This document shows positions 49,779-58,629 of a DNA stretch of 64,000 bases, piece after piece; position 1 is the first letter of the stretch, and the number at the start of each line of letters is the position of its first letter. Origin of the DNA: Streptomyces coacervatus (GTDB lineage Bacteria > Actinomycetota > Actinomycetes > Streptomycetales > Streptomycetaceae); assembly GCF_029223485.1 (NCBI RefSeq), contig NZ_JARHTP010000003.1, positions 1-64,000 of the forward strand, in the 5' to 3' direction. A program made the translations under genes and the position numbers. Below the pieces are notes generated by a model. That model was not told the DNA's origin. It did not search any database and saw nothing but the letters and a program-made list of their open reading frames with translations.

Positions 49779-51377
49779 TCAGGCGAGGGCGACGAGGTCG
49801 GCGTAGTCCGCGCCCCACAGGTCCTCGACGCCGTCCGGAAGGAGAATGATCCGCTCCGGCTGCAGCGCCTCGACGGCGCCCTCGTCGTGGGTGACCAGGA
49901 CGACCGCGCCCTTGTAGGTGCGCAGGGCGCCGAGGATCTCCTCGCGGCTGGCGGGGTCGAGGTTGTTGGTCGGCTCGTCCAGCAGCAGGACGTTCGCGGA
50001 GGAGACGACCAGGGTCGCGAGGGCCAGGCGGGTCTTCTCGCCGCCGGACAGGACACCGGCGGGCTTGTCGACGTCGTCGCCGGAGAACAGGAACGAGCCG
50101 AGCACCTTGCGGACCTCGACGAGGTCCAGGTCGGGTGCGGAGGAGCGCATGTTCTCCAGGACCGAGCGCTCCGGGTCGAGGGTCTCGTGCTCCTGCGCGT
50201 AGTAGCCGAGCTTGAGGCCGTGGCCCTCGATGACCTCGCCGGTGTCGGGCGTCTCGACGCCGCCGAGGAGGCGGAGCAGGGTCGTCTTGCCGGCGCCGTT
50301 GAGGCCGAGGATGACCACGCGGGAGCCCTTGTCGATCGCCAGGTCGACATCGGTGAAGATCTCCAGCGAGCCGTACGACTTCGACAGTCCCTCGGCGGTG
50401 AGCGGCGTCTTGCCGCACGGTGCCGGCTCGGGGAAGCGCAGCTTGGCGACCTTGTCGCTCTGGCGCACCGCCTCCAGCCCGGCGAGCAGCCGGTCGGCAC
50501 GCTTGGCCATGTTCTGCGCGGCGACCGTCTTGGTGGCCTTGGCGCGCATCTTGTCGGCCTGCGAATGCAGTGCGGCGGCCTTCTTCTCGGCGTTCTGCCG
50601 CTCGCGCTTGCGGCGCTTCTCGTCGGCCTCGCGCTGCTGCTGGTAGAGCTTCCAGCCCATGTTGTAGATGTCGATCTGGGCGCGGTTGGCGTCCAGGTAG
50701 AACACCTTGTTGACGACCGTCTCGACGAGGTCGACGTCGTGGGAGATCACGATGAAGCCGCCGCGGTAGGTCTTCAGGTAGTCGCGCAGCCAGACGATCG
50801 AGTCCGCGTCGAGGTGGTTGGTCGGCTCGTCCAGCAGCAGGGTGTCCGCGTCCGAGAACAGGATGCGGGCCAGTTCGATACGGCGGCGCTGACCGCCGGA
50901 GAGCGTGTGGAGCGGCTGGCCGAGCACCCGGTCGGGCAGGTTGAGCGCGGCGGCGATGGTGGCGGCCTCGGCCTCGGCGGCGTAACCGCCCTTGGTGAGG
51001 AACTCGGTCTCGTTGCGCTCGTACTGCTTGAGGGCCTTCTCGCGGGTGGCGCCCTGGCCGTTGGCGATCCGCTGTTCGTTCTCGCGCATCTTGCGGAGCA
51101 GTACGTCGAGGCCGCGCGCGGACAGGACGCGGTCGCGGGCGAGGATGTCGAGGTCACCGGTGCGGGGGTCCTGCGGGAGGTAGCCGACCTCTCCGGAGCG
51201 GGTGACCGTGCCGCCGGCGGGGATGCCCTCGCCGGCCAGGACCTTGGTCAGCGTCGTCTTGCCCGCGCCGTTGCGGCCGACCAGGCCGATGCGGTCGCCC
51301 TTGGCGATGCGGAAGTTGGCGGACTCGATGAGGACGCGGGCACCGGCGCGCAGCTCGATACCGGAGGCGGAGATCAC
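49779..51377 (-). CDS. ABC-F ATPase (ribosome-associated type)
   Basis: 532 residues, two ATPase domains without membrane segments: first GRNGAGKTT, LSGGQRRRIE, LLLDEPTNHLD; second GLNGAGKTT, LSGGEKTRLA, LLLDEPTNNLD; a charged helical linker (about 240-310, QQREADEKRRKRERQNAEKK) between them. ABC-F proteins act on the ribosome, in housekeeping translation or antibiotic protection; I would favour the former from the setting. GTG 51377 with CTGGAG upstream gives MISASGIELRAGARVL; the long frame beyond it is spurious. Confidence 0.93.
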   Translation of the reverse strand: MISASGIELRAGARVLIESANFRIAKGDRIGLVGRNGAGKTTLTKVLAGEGIPAGGTVTRSGEVGYLPQDPRTGDLDILARDRVLSARGLDVLLRKMRENEQRIANGQGATREKALKQYERNETEFLTKGGYAAEAEAATIAAALNLPDRVLGQPLHTLSGGQRRRIELARILFSDADTLLLDEPTNHLDADSIVWLRDYLKTYRGGFIVISHDVDLVETVVNKVFYLDANRAQIDIYNMGWKLYQQQREADEKRRKRERQNAEKKAAALHSQADKMRAKATKTVAAQNMAKRADRLLAGLEAVRQSDKVAKLRFPEPAPCGKTPLTAEGLSKSYGSLEIFTDVDLAIDKGSRVVILGLNGAGKTTLLRLLGGVETPDTGEVIEGHGLKLGYYAQEHETLDPERSVLENMRSSAPDLDLVEVRKVLGSFLFSGDDVDKPAGVLSGGEKTRLALATLVVSSANVLLLDEPTNNLDPASREEILGALRTYKGAVVLVTHDEGAVEALQPERIILLPDGVEDLWGADYADLVALA

Positions 51378-51466
51378 GGACAGGCTCCAGGGCAGACGGG
51401 TGAACGGGTGGGCGGCTGAGGCGTTCCCGCCGTCTAATGCGCGAGGAGAATGGCCATGGGCCAAGT

Positions 51467-52141
51467 CTAACGGGGGTGTGCAAGCACTTTTTCTGTGTTC
51501 GGGTGTTCGGGCCGCCTGCCGGGGAGACCGTTGCCGAGGGGGGTGCGGTGCGGGGTGATCCGGCCCAGGTCGTCCACGGCGATGAGCTGGGACGTCCAGG
51601 CCGCCGTCGGACAGGGCTGGGCGACGATCAGTGCTCCGGCGTGACGTACGGCACGCTCGGGAGCGAAGGCGCACCCTTCGCGCGCGGGCACCACCCAGCG
51701 CAGGTCGCCGTCGGCGATGCGGTAGCCGGTGATCCGGGGCGGGGTGACGACGGCGAGGATGCCCCGGCCCACGGGGCGCAGCACTCCGGTGCCACCGCGC
51801 GCGGGCAGCCAGTCGTCGGCCGCGGGCAGCGCGCGGTGCCAGCGGACGGAGGCGCCGTCGTCCGCGGTGACCAGCCCGTCGTCCCAGAGCGTGACCGGGT
51901 ACCCGTCGGCGGGGAGCACGGCGAGCGGACGGCGCCCGTCGCGCACGTAGTGCCCGTGGGCGGTGAAGCGGTCGCCGTAGGGGGCGGGGCGGGCCGCGTG
52001 GACGGCGGCCAGGACGGGCACCGCCACCAGGAGCGCGAGGGCGGCGGGGAGGAGGCGGGGGATACGGCGGGAGACCGGGGGCTCACTGGTCTGCGGGGCG
52101 GCGGGGTTCGCCCCCGTCACCTCGACCGGCAGATCGACCAC
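51467..52141 (-). CDS. membrane-anchored protein with PQQ-like repeats
   Basis: 224 residues: a short cytoplasmic start, one membrane helix (RLLPAALALLVAVPVLAAV) and an extracellular part with beta-rich repeats such as LWDDGLVTADDGASVRWHR and ITGYRIADGDLRWVV, typical of PQQ-like propeller blades but too few for a full propeller. GTG 52141 follows AAGGGGGG. Unknown function; it lies upstream of and reads toward the ABC-F gene. Confidence 0.65.
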   Translation of the reverse strand: MVDLPVEVTGANPAAPQTSEPPVSRRIPRLLPAALALLVAVPVLAAVHAARPAPYGDRFTAHGHYVRDGRRPLAVLPADGYPVTLWDDGLVTADDGASVRWHRALPAADDWLPARGGTGVLRPVGRGILAVVTPPRITGYRIADGDLRWVVPAREGCAFAPERAVRHAGALIVAQPCPTAAWTSQLIAVDDLGRITPHRTPLGNGLPGRRPEHPNTEKVLAHPR

Positions 52142-52297
52142 CTTGCCCCCCTTCAGCGCCCATTGCCTCGGATCCGGCGCAGAGCGTAGCCGCGTGGACC
52201 GGCGGTAGGGGGATGTGGCGCCGTGGCGCGGCGGGCGGGCGGGGGTGTTCCCCCGTTCGGCCCTGCGGTGCGCTCCGCGGGATGTGCCGGGATGCCG

Positions 52298-52383
52298 TCT
52301 GTCGGCTGCGGCTCCGTCGTGGCTGGTCGCGCCCGCGCGGCGGAGCCGCATGTCGACACAGCCCCGCGCCCCTTCAGGGCGCT
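52298..52383 (+). repeat. dispersed terminator-like element, copy E
   Basis: GGCTGCGGCTCCGTCGTGG, CTGGTCGCGCC, GCGGCGGAGCCGCATGTCGA, CACAGCCCCGCGCCCC and a short CGCCCCTTCAGGGCG hairpin. It lies downstream of the 52414-53814 gene; the rest of this 272-base gap holds no recognisable feature. Confidence 0.8.
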
Positions 52384-52413
52384 GCCGGACCGGCGGGGAC
52401 TTCGCCCCCCTGC

Positions 52414-53814
52414 TCAGCTACCGCCCGTGTGTACCTGGAAGGCGGCGCGCCGGACGGCCTTCGCCAAGGCCGGGTCGGGGTGGGCGGCGGCGAGGGCGAC
52501 CAGGACCTGGACGGTGCGGGGGTGGCCGACGGCGCGTACCTCGTCGAGGAGCATCGGGACCGTGGGCTGTACGGCCGACTCCAGGTGGCGTACCAGCATC
52601 GGGGCCTCGCCGTGGTCGGCGACGGCGGCGGCGGTGTCGACCCACAGCCAGGTGGCCTCTTCGCGGGTGAGGACCTCGTGGGCGTCCTCGGGGTCGACGC
52701 CGTCGTGCTCGGCGAGCCACAGCAGGGCGTAGGGCCGCAGGGTGGGCTCCTCGGCCACGGCGCTGACGTCCGGCTCGGCGGGGGCGCCGACCACGCGCAG
52801 CGCCTCGAAGGCCAGGCCGCGCAGCAGGGCGTCGTCGCCGCGGGCGGCGTCGAGGAGTTCGCTGACGGCGCTGCCGACGGTGCGGGCGGCGAGCCAGGCT
52901 CGGTATTCGGCGCGGGCGGCGTTGGGGCGCAGCTGGGCGCAGCCGCGGAGCATCTCGTCGGCGGCGACCTCGATGTTCCCGGCGGGGCTCTGCGCGGCGA
53001 CGCAGATCTGCTCCAGCTTGACCCAGACCGCCCAGCTGCCGAGCGGGGTGAGCGTGGCCTGTCCGGCGCCGTAGGTGAGGGCGCCGACGGAGGCGAGGGC
53101 GTGCAGGGCCCAGTCGAGGAGGGGGGCGAGCGGGGTGTCGACGGGCTCCGGCTGCTGCAGGGGATCGGGCTGGGGACCGTAGGGGATCTCGCAGCGCTCG
53201 GTACGCAGCTCGGTGACCCGCTGCTCCAGGAGGTCGAGGAGTTGCTCGACCGGAACGGGCCCGGCGGACAGCTGGAGGAAGGAGAGCACCTGGGGCATGG
53301 CCGACACGACCTCGGCGACGGCCGCGGGCTCGTGGTCCGCGGGTTCCGCGTGAGCGAGGGACCAGGCGTCGAAGAGGGCGACCCAGCCGCGCAGTACGGC
53401 GCTGTCGTCGCGGTTCCAGGCGCGCAGCCGCCAGCCGGGGCGGGCGCTGTCGCCGTGCACCTCGACGAGGCCGGCGAGGCGGGCGGTGTCCCAGTCGGCG
53501 CGGACCTGAGCCACGGTCAGGCCCAGATCGCGGGCGGCCCGTTCGGCGGTCGCGTCGGCGAGGGTGGCCTTGCCGTCGGCGGTCGCGCCGTCGCTGCCCG
53601 GGCCTAGCACGGCGTCCGCCCAGCGGGCGACGCGGGCTGCGGCGGCCAGACCGGAGCGAGCCATTCTGGCCAGCTCCGCGGGTGCCGGTGTGCCCTCCGG
53701 GGGGCGGGGTGCGGCGCGGCGCGGGCGGCGCTGGTTCACGGCTCTGGGGGCGGCGGACAGGGATCGCGGGCCGACGAGTCGAAGCCTGGAGTCGCGCGGG
53801 ATACGGGACGTCAC
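52414..53814 (-). CDS. conserved protein of unknown function, winged-helix-like segment
   Basis: 466 residues, unrecognised. Basic N-terminal region (to about residue 60), then a helical region with TLADATAERAARDLGLTVAQ, a central ALASVGALTYGAGQATLTPL stretch that resembles a winged-helix end followed by LGSWAVW, and a helical-repeat C terminus (HEAT-like spacing). No signal or membrane helix. GTG 53814 is the likely start with GGAAG upstream. The reading is supported by codon bias. Confidence 0.7.
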   Translation of the reverse strand: MTSRIPRDSRLRLVGPRSLSAAPRAVNQRRPRRAAPRPPEGTPAPAELARMARSGLAAAARVARWADAVLGPGSDGATADGKATLADATAERAARDLGLTVAQVRADWDTARLAGLVEVHGDSARPGWRLRAWNRDDSAVLRGWVALFDAWSLAHAEPADHEPAAVAEVVSAMPQVLSFLQLSAGPVPVEQLLDLLEQRVTELRTERCEIPYGPQPDPLQQPEPVDTPLAPLLDWALHALASVGALTYGAGQATLTPLGSWAVWVKLEQICVAAQSPAGNIEVAADEMLRGCAQLRPNAARAEYRAWLAARTVGSAVSELLDAARGDDALLRGLAFEALRVVGAPAEPDVSAVAEEPTLRPYALLWLAEHDGVDPEDAHEVLTREEATWLWVDTAAAVADHGEAPMLVRHLESAVQPTVPMLLDEVRAVGHPRTVQVLVALAAAHPDPALAKAVRRAAFQVHTGGS

Positions 53815-54003
53815 GGGTGCAGTCTTCCGGTTGACGGTCCGAAAACCCAAACGGAATGTCACCGCGGGCGACGGGACTGGCCAACGCACGGGGTCCGGCG
53901 AGCGGCCAGGGGCCGAGAACAGGCCAGTGGTACGGCCTTAAACGGAATCGTGCCGACTGTTCAACTCCGCTCCGGCCCGGCACCGAGGAGGGACGGCCGA
54001 AGG

Positions 54004-54024
54004 GGTCGGCCGAAGGGGCCGACC
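54004..54024 (-). terminator. terminator after the alpha/beta hydrolase
   Basis: GGTCGGCC (54004-54011) with GGCCGACC (54017-54024), loop GAAGG, 8 bases beyond the hydrolase stop codon. Confidence 0.6.
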
Positions 54025-54031
54025 GGAGGGG

Positions 54032-55150
54032 TCACATCAGCGGGGTGAGGAAGCGGCGCAGGGCTTCTTCGTAGGACTTCGGGTCGGCGTTCCACATCGC
54101 TCCGTGCGGGGCGTTCGGGACCGTGCGGAGGGCGATCAGGTTGGGGCGGGCGTGGGCGAGACGGCGGGAGTACTCCCAGGGGGCCAGGGTGTCGTCCGGG
54201 CCGTGGAAGATCAGCGCCGGCACGGTGAGCTGCGCGGCCTCTGCGGTGCGCTCGCGCTCCAGGCCCGTACGCCCCTGGGCGGCCCGCACGGCGAGCGGCA
54301 GCAGGGCGCCCGGTGTGCGGCGGGCCGCGGCGAGGGCGCGCAGGGTCGTGGCCCAGCTGAGGACCGGGGAGTCCAGGACCAGCCCCGAGATGCGGTCGCG
54401 CAGCCCGGAGTGGGCGGCGGCGCGCAGCGCCATGGTGGCGCCGGTGGACCAGCCGTGCAGGACGACCTGCCGCGCGCCGTGGCTCACGGCGTGCCGGATC
54501 GCCGCGTCCACGTCGCGCCACTCCGTCTCGCCGAGGTGGCTGAGGCCGTCCGGGGAGCGGGGTGCGCCGAGGTCGCCGCGGTAGGCGAGGTCGAGTACCG
54601 GGAAGCGCTGGCGGTGCAGGAACTCCATGATGTTCATGGGGTGTTCGCGGGTGGCTCCCAGGCCGTGCACGGTGATCACCCAGGTGTCCCGCACGCCGGG
54701 CACGAACCAGGCGGGCAGGGAGCCGAGTTCGCCGGGGATGCGGACGTCGGTGTGCTTGAGGCCGAGGGCGGTGCCCGGGTCGCCGGTGTGCACGTTCGGG
54801 GTCAGCCACACCGTGTCGCCGGGCTCCAGGGTGCCGCGCGTGACGCGTTCCAGGCGGCGGACGACGGTGTCGACGGAGTGCGTGGCCGAGTCGAGGACCG
54901 GTCCGACGACCGCATGGGTGCCGTTGCCGGCGAGGCCGTAGGTGCCGGGGCGCAGGGCCGCCAGGTCGCGGGTGAGCGCGACCTGGCCTGCGGCCGTGGC
55001 GTGCACGGTGAGCCGGGGTTCGGTGGGCAGCGGCCGGCCCGGCGGCGCCTTGAGCGCCGCGTCGCTCGCGAACCGGCCGACGGCCACGCTCGCCGCGCCG
55101 GCCGCCAGGGCCACGGTGACGGCTGCTGCCGCCGCTTTGACAGTGCGCAC
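54032..55150 (-). CDS. membrane-anchored or secreted alpha/beta hydrolase
   Basis: 372 residues: an N-terminal hydrophobic helix (AAAAAVTVALAAGAASVAVG), a beta-rich insert and an alpha/beta-hydrolase fold with nucleophile Ser in LHGWSTGATMAL, the preceding ITVHGLGATREHPMN and the C-terminal FHGPDDTLAPW with Asp and a late His in PNAPHGAMW. Substrate unknown. The start is GTG 55150. It is followed by the unknown 466-residue gene on the same strand. Confidence 0.85.
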   Translation of the reverse strand: MRTVKAAAAAVTVALAAGAASVAVGRFASDAALKAPPGRPLPTEPRLTVHATAAGQVALTRDLAALRPGTYGLAGNGTHAVVGPVLDSATHSVDTVVRRLERVTRGTLEPGDTVWLTPNVHTGDPGTALGLKHTDVRIPGELGSLPAWFVPGVRDTWVITVHGLGATREHPMNIMEFLHRQRFPVLDLAYRGDLGAPRSPDGLSHLGETEWRDVDAAIRHAVSHGARQVVLHGWSTGATMALRAAAHSGLRDRISGLVLDSPVLSWATTLRALAAARRTPGALLPLAVRAAQGRTGLERERTAEAAQLTVPALIFHGPDDTLAPWEYSRRLAHARPNLIALRTVPNAPHGAMWNADPKSYEEALRRFLTPLM

Positions 55151-55260
55151 CCGTCCAGTGTCCTGGCGGACCCCGCCACCGGCCAGCGGGAGGACGGGTC
55201 GGGGTGATGCGGGTTGCCGGCGGCGGTGCTGCCCTCACGCCGGGTGCGGTGGTGCGGACC

Positions 55261-55590
55261 TCACCGCCGCTGCCCGTACCCACGCAGCCTCTCCCCGCCT
55301 CCGCCACCTGCGGCGAGGACAGCAACGTCGCGGTCATGCGGACTGCCGACAGCACGCCGTGCTCACGCCGACCGCGGATCGACGGGTCTCACCGCCGCTG
55401 CCCGTACCCCCGCAGCCTCTCCCCGCCTCCGCCACCTGCTGCGGGGACGGCAGCGTCGGGGTCCTGCGGACTGCCGACAGCGCGCCGTGCTCACGCCGAC
55501 CGCGGATCGGCGGGTCTCACCGCCGCTGCCCGTACCCGCGCAGCTTCTCCCCCGCCTCTGCCAGCTGTTCCGGGGACAGCAACGTGGGGG
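55261..55590. repeat. 128-bp tandem repeat derived from the aldolase 3' end
   Basis: Units begin with TCACCGCCGCTGCCCGTACC at 55261, 55389 and 55517, giving an exact 128-base period. The third unit is the real 3' end of the class II aldolase gene (stop codon at 55517-55519); the first two are diverged copies beyond it, with further decay before 55261. Each unit also ends with GCTCACGCCGACCGCGGATC. Confidence 0.92.
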
Positions 55591-56248
55591 ACAGGCCCGG
55601 TACCGACGACGCCGTCAGCCACAGACGGCACATCCATTCCAGCTGGGCCGTGCGGTCGTAGGCCTGGTCGAGGGTGGTGCCGTAGGCCGTCGTGCCGTGG
55701 TTCTGGAGGAGGCAGGCGGTGCGGTCGGCGAGGGCGTGGAGCATGTTCTCGGCCAACTCGTCGGTGCCGTATGCCGCATAGGGGGCAACTCGGACGGGTC
55801 CACCGAGGGCGCCGGCCATGTAGTGGATCGCCGGGAGCTCGGGGACCAGCGTCGAGACGGCCGTCGCGTGCACGGCGTGGGTGTGGACGACGGCGCGGGC
55901 GTCGGTCGTGCGGTAGACCGCGAGATGCATGGGGAGTTCGCTCGTGGGAACGAGCGTGCCGAGCACCTGGCGGCCGTCGAGGTCCACGCCGGTCACGTCG
56001 TCCGGCGTGAGCCGGTCGTAGGGCAGGCCCGAGGGCGTGACCAGCACGGTGTCCCCGACGCGGACCGAGACATTGCCGGAGGTGCCGACGACCAGGCCGT
56101 CCGCGACCGTACGGCGGGCGGTCGCGACGAGCGCTTCCCAGGCCTGCGCCTCCTCGGCACTCACACCCCTCCCCCACCCCTCCGGCACACCCTGTCCACC
56201 CTCCCGCGCATCCCGTTCGCCCCGCTGGTCCCGCCGCTGCTCAGCCAT
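55517..56248 (-). CDS. class II aldolase/adducin family protein
   Basis: 243 residues. Metal-site motif VVHTHAVHA (two His ligands), the SGNVSVRVGD phosphate loop and the later LLQNHGTTAYGT with the third His. The closest functional group is L-fuculose-phosphate aldolase; the true substrate is unknown. Length is normal, with a 30-residue charged N terminus. The end of the gene is duplicated in tandem downstream. Confidence 0.88.
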   Translation of the reverse strand: MAEQRRDQRGERDAREGGQGVPEGWGRGVSAEEAQAWEALVATARRTVADGLVVGTSGNVSVRVGDTVLVTPSGLPYDRLTPDDVTGVDLDGRQVLGTLVPTSELPMHLAVYRTTDARAVVHTHAVHATAVSTLVPELPAIHYMAGALGGPVRVAPYAAYGTDELAENMLHALADRTACLLQNHGTTAYGTTLDQAYDRTAQLEWMCRLWLTASSVPGLSPTLLSPEQLAEAGEKLRGYGQRR

Positions 56249-56444
56249 GCCGCGATCCTGCCAGGAGCACCCTCAACGCACCGCCGGGCGGGGGCACTTT
56301 AGGGCGGAAGCCGAGCCTCCGAAAGAGCACATATAGGTACATATCCGCCTCTCTCCGTGCTTGGCCTGAGATCACCGAGCATCCGACGATCTTCCAGTAA
56401 TCTCCCGTTGTTTTGTCGTGCACGTCGCCATTCCGGGGGGAAAT

Positions 56445-57194
56445 ATGGCTCGTGATCGCAAACCGTTACGCCGCCGCACCCGCGTCATCGCGGTCACCGT
56501 GGCGGCACTCACCACCACAGGGGTCGCTCTCGCCGAGCTTCCCGCCTCGGCGGCGAGTCTGCCGAAGGGACACGACGTCTCTTCGCACCAGAAGAACGTC
56601 AACTGGTCGAGCGCGAGGGCCAAGGGCGCCAGGTTCGTCTACGTCAAGGCGACCGAATCCACGAACTACGTCAACCCGTACTTCAGCCAGCAGTACAACG
56701 GCGCCCGCAGTGCCGGCATCATCCGCGGGGCGTACCACTTCGCGCTGCCGAACAAGTCGTCGGGCAGGACGCAGGCGGCGTACTTCGTGCGCAACGGCGG
56801 CAGGTGGAGCTCGGACGGCTGGACGCTGCCGCCCGCGCTCGACATCGAATACAACCCGTACAGCGCCAAGCACAAGTGCTACGGCATGAGCAAGGCGAGC
56901 ATGGTCGGCTGGATCAAGTCGTTCAGCGGCGAGGTGAAGCGGCTCACCGGACGCCATCCGGTGATCTACACGACCACCCACTGGTGGAACACCTGCACCG
57001 GCGGCAGCCGCGCGTTCGCCGCGAACCATGCGCTGTGGATCGCCCGCCACACCTCGGCGGACGCGGGATCACTGCCTGCCGGATGGTCGTTCTGGACCTT
57101 CTGGCAGTACGGCAACAGCGGCAGCCTGCCGGGTGATCAGAATCTCTTCAACGGGTCGCAGACCCAGCTGAGGAAGTTCGCCCGGGGCTACTAG
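56445..57194 (+). CDS. secreted GH25 lysozyme (muramidase)
   Basis: 249 residues: a twin-Arg-like basic start, a signal helix (VIAVTVAALTTTGVALAELP, cleavage near ASA-ASL), then a GH25 domain with GHDVSSHQ (catalytic Asp of the first strand), FVYVKATES, LDIEYN with the acid pair, and SFWTFWQYGN. It cleaves the N-acetylmuramic acid linkage of peptidoglycan. ATG 56445 follows GGGGGAAAT; the frame upstream is unsupported. Confidence 0.9.
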   Translation: MARDRKPLRRRTRVIAVTVAALTTTGVALAELPASAASLPKGHDVSSHQKNVNWSSARAKGARFVYVKATESTNYVNPYFSQQYNGARSAGIIRGAYHFALPNKSSGRTQAAYFVRNGGRWSSDGWTLPPALDIEYNPYSAKHKCYGMSKASMVGWIKSFSGEVKRLTGRHPVIYTTTHWWNTCTGGSRAFAANHALWIARHTSADAGSLPAGWSFWTFWQYGNSGSLPGDQNLFNGSQTQLRKFARGY

Positions 57195-57215
57195 CCAAGG
57201 GGCACCAAGGGACCA

Positions 57216-57250
57216 GGGGGCCGCCGGGACCGGGCGGACCGGCGGCCCCC
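57216..57250 (+). terminator. terminator after the GH25 gene
   Basis: 12-bp stem GGGGGCCGCCGG (57216-57227) with CCGGCGGCCCCC (57239-57250), 22 bases past the stop codon. Confidence 0.85.
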
Positions 57251-57278
57251 TCATCCGGACACCGCGCAGACCGCCTCA

Positions 57279-57300
57279 GTTCATCTTCCGTTCACCCAGG
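57279..57300 (+). promoter_or_regulatory. PHO box (PhoP direct repeat)
   Basis: Two adjacent 11-base units, GTTCATCTTCC (57279-57289) and GTTCACCCAGG (57290-57300), with a weaker third TTTCCTACGGT. They match the direct-repeat form of the Streptomyces PhoP site and end 47 bases before the PiT start. PhoP probably tunes this gene to phosphate supply. Confidence 0.75.
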
Positions 57301-57347
57301 TTTCCTACGGTCAACCGACCGATGACTTCGAACGATTGCCTGGGTAA

Positions 57348-58595
57348 ATGGAAAACTTCTCGCTGATCCTCGCGATTGTGGTGATCACCGCACTCGCGTT
57401 TGATTTCACGAACGGTTTCCACGACACCGCCAACGCGATGGCCACCACCATCTCGACCGGTGCACTCAAGCCCAAGGTCGCGGTGGCCATGTCCGCCGCA
57501 CTCAACCTGGTGGGCGCTTTCCTCTCCGTGGAGGTCGCCAACACGATCTCCAAGGGTCTCGTCGACGAGAACGGCATACGTCCCGAGGTCATATTCGCGG
57601 CGCTGGTCGGCGCGATCCTCTGGAACCTGCTGACCTGGCTCGTCGGACTCCCCTCCAGCTCCTCGCACGCGCTGATGGGCGGTCTGATCGGCGCCACCAT
57701 CGCCTCGGCCGGCATGGGCGCGGTGCACGGCGACGTGCTCGTCACCAAGGTGCTCATCCCGGCGCTCGCCGCCCCGATCGTGGCCGGTGTCGCCGCGATG
57801 TTCGCGACCCGCCTGTCCTACACCCTCGGCAAGAAGGCCGACGGCAAGGCCGCCGAGAAGGGCTACCGCGCCGGCCAGATCGCCTCCGCCGGACTGGTCT
57901 CGCTGGCCCACGGCACCAACGACGCGCAGAAGACGATGGGCATCATCACCCTCGCCCTGGTCGCCGGCGGCGTCGTCGCCCCCGACTCCGACCCGCCCAC
58001 CTGGGTCATCCTCTCCGCGGGCCTCGCCATCGCGCTCGGCACCTGGCTCGGCGGCTGGCGCATCATCCGCACCATGGGCAAGGGGTTGACCGAACTCCAG
58101 CCGCAGCAGGGCTTCGCCGCCCAGACCAGCGCGGCCACGGTCATCCTGGCCTCCTCGCACCTCGGCTTCTCCCTCTCCACCACCCATTCGGTCTCCGGTT
58201 CGGTGATGGGCGCGGGCCTCGGCCGCAAGGGCGGCGTGGTCCGCTGGTCGACGGCGACCCGCATGCTGGTGGCCTGGTGTCTGACGCTGCCGGCCGCGGC
58301 CCTGGTGGGCGCGCTCGCCGAGTCGGTCACCAACCTCGGCGACTGGGGCACGGCCGTCGTCGCCGTCTTCCTGATCGCCTCCAGCGCGGCCATCTGGAAG
58401 CTCTCCCGGCGCGAGGTCGTCGACGCGTCGAACGTCAACGAGCCCGAGGAGCCGGCCGGTGTGGTGACCACGGCGATCGCCGCCGTGACCCCGCCCCCCG
58501 CGGGCACGGTGACCGAGGACCTGACGGCCACGATCCCCGCCCCGGCCACGACCGCCAGCCCCGACCCGGCGACCCCGCCGGCCGCGGCCGTCTGA
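57348..58595 (+). CDS. pitH2: low-affinity inorganic phosphate transporter (PiT)
   Basis: 415 residues with two repeated PiT signature halves, FDFTNGFHDTANAMATT at the start and SLAHGTNDAQKTMGII in the middle, each with the conserved Asn-Asp pair region and about ten membrane helices. PiT proteins cotransport metal-phosphate with H+. The symbol follows S. coelicolor, where the gene before the cobalamin cluster is pitH2. A PHO box precedes it. The small gene 58630 follows in the same transcript. Confidence 0.92.
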   Translation: MENFSLILAIVVITALAFDFTNGFHDTANAMATTISTGALKPKVAVAMSAALNLVGAFLSVEVANTISKGLVDENGIRPEVIFAALVGAILWNLLTWLVGLPSSSSHALMGGLIGATIASAGMGAVHGDVLVTKVLIPALAAPIVAGVAAMFATRLSYTLGKKADGKAAEKGYRAGQIASAGLVSLAHGTNDAQKTMGIITLALVAGGVVAPDSDPPTWVILSAGLAIALGTWLGGWRIIRTMGKGLTELQPQQGFAAQTSAATVILASSHLGFSLSTTHSVSGSVMGAGLGRKGGVVRWSTATRMLVAWCLTLPAAALVGALAESVTNLGDWGTAVVAVFLIASSAAIWKLSRREVVDASNVNEPEEPAGVVTTAIAAVTPPPAGTVTEDLTATIPAPATTASPDPATPPAAAV

Positions 58596-58629
58596 GCCCG
58601 CCCACCCGGTACGAAGGAAGAGAAGCAGC

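Noticed and set aside
55261..55590. CRISPR-like array
   Set aside because: The period is 128 bp, whole units are similar, there are only three, and no cas gene is near.
55204..56010. Plus-strand open frame through the 128-bp repeats, giving repeated protein segments
   Set aside because: The repeats are explained by duplication of the aldolase 3' end; no start site and an unnatural composition.
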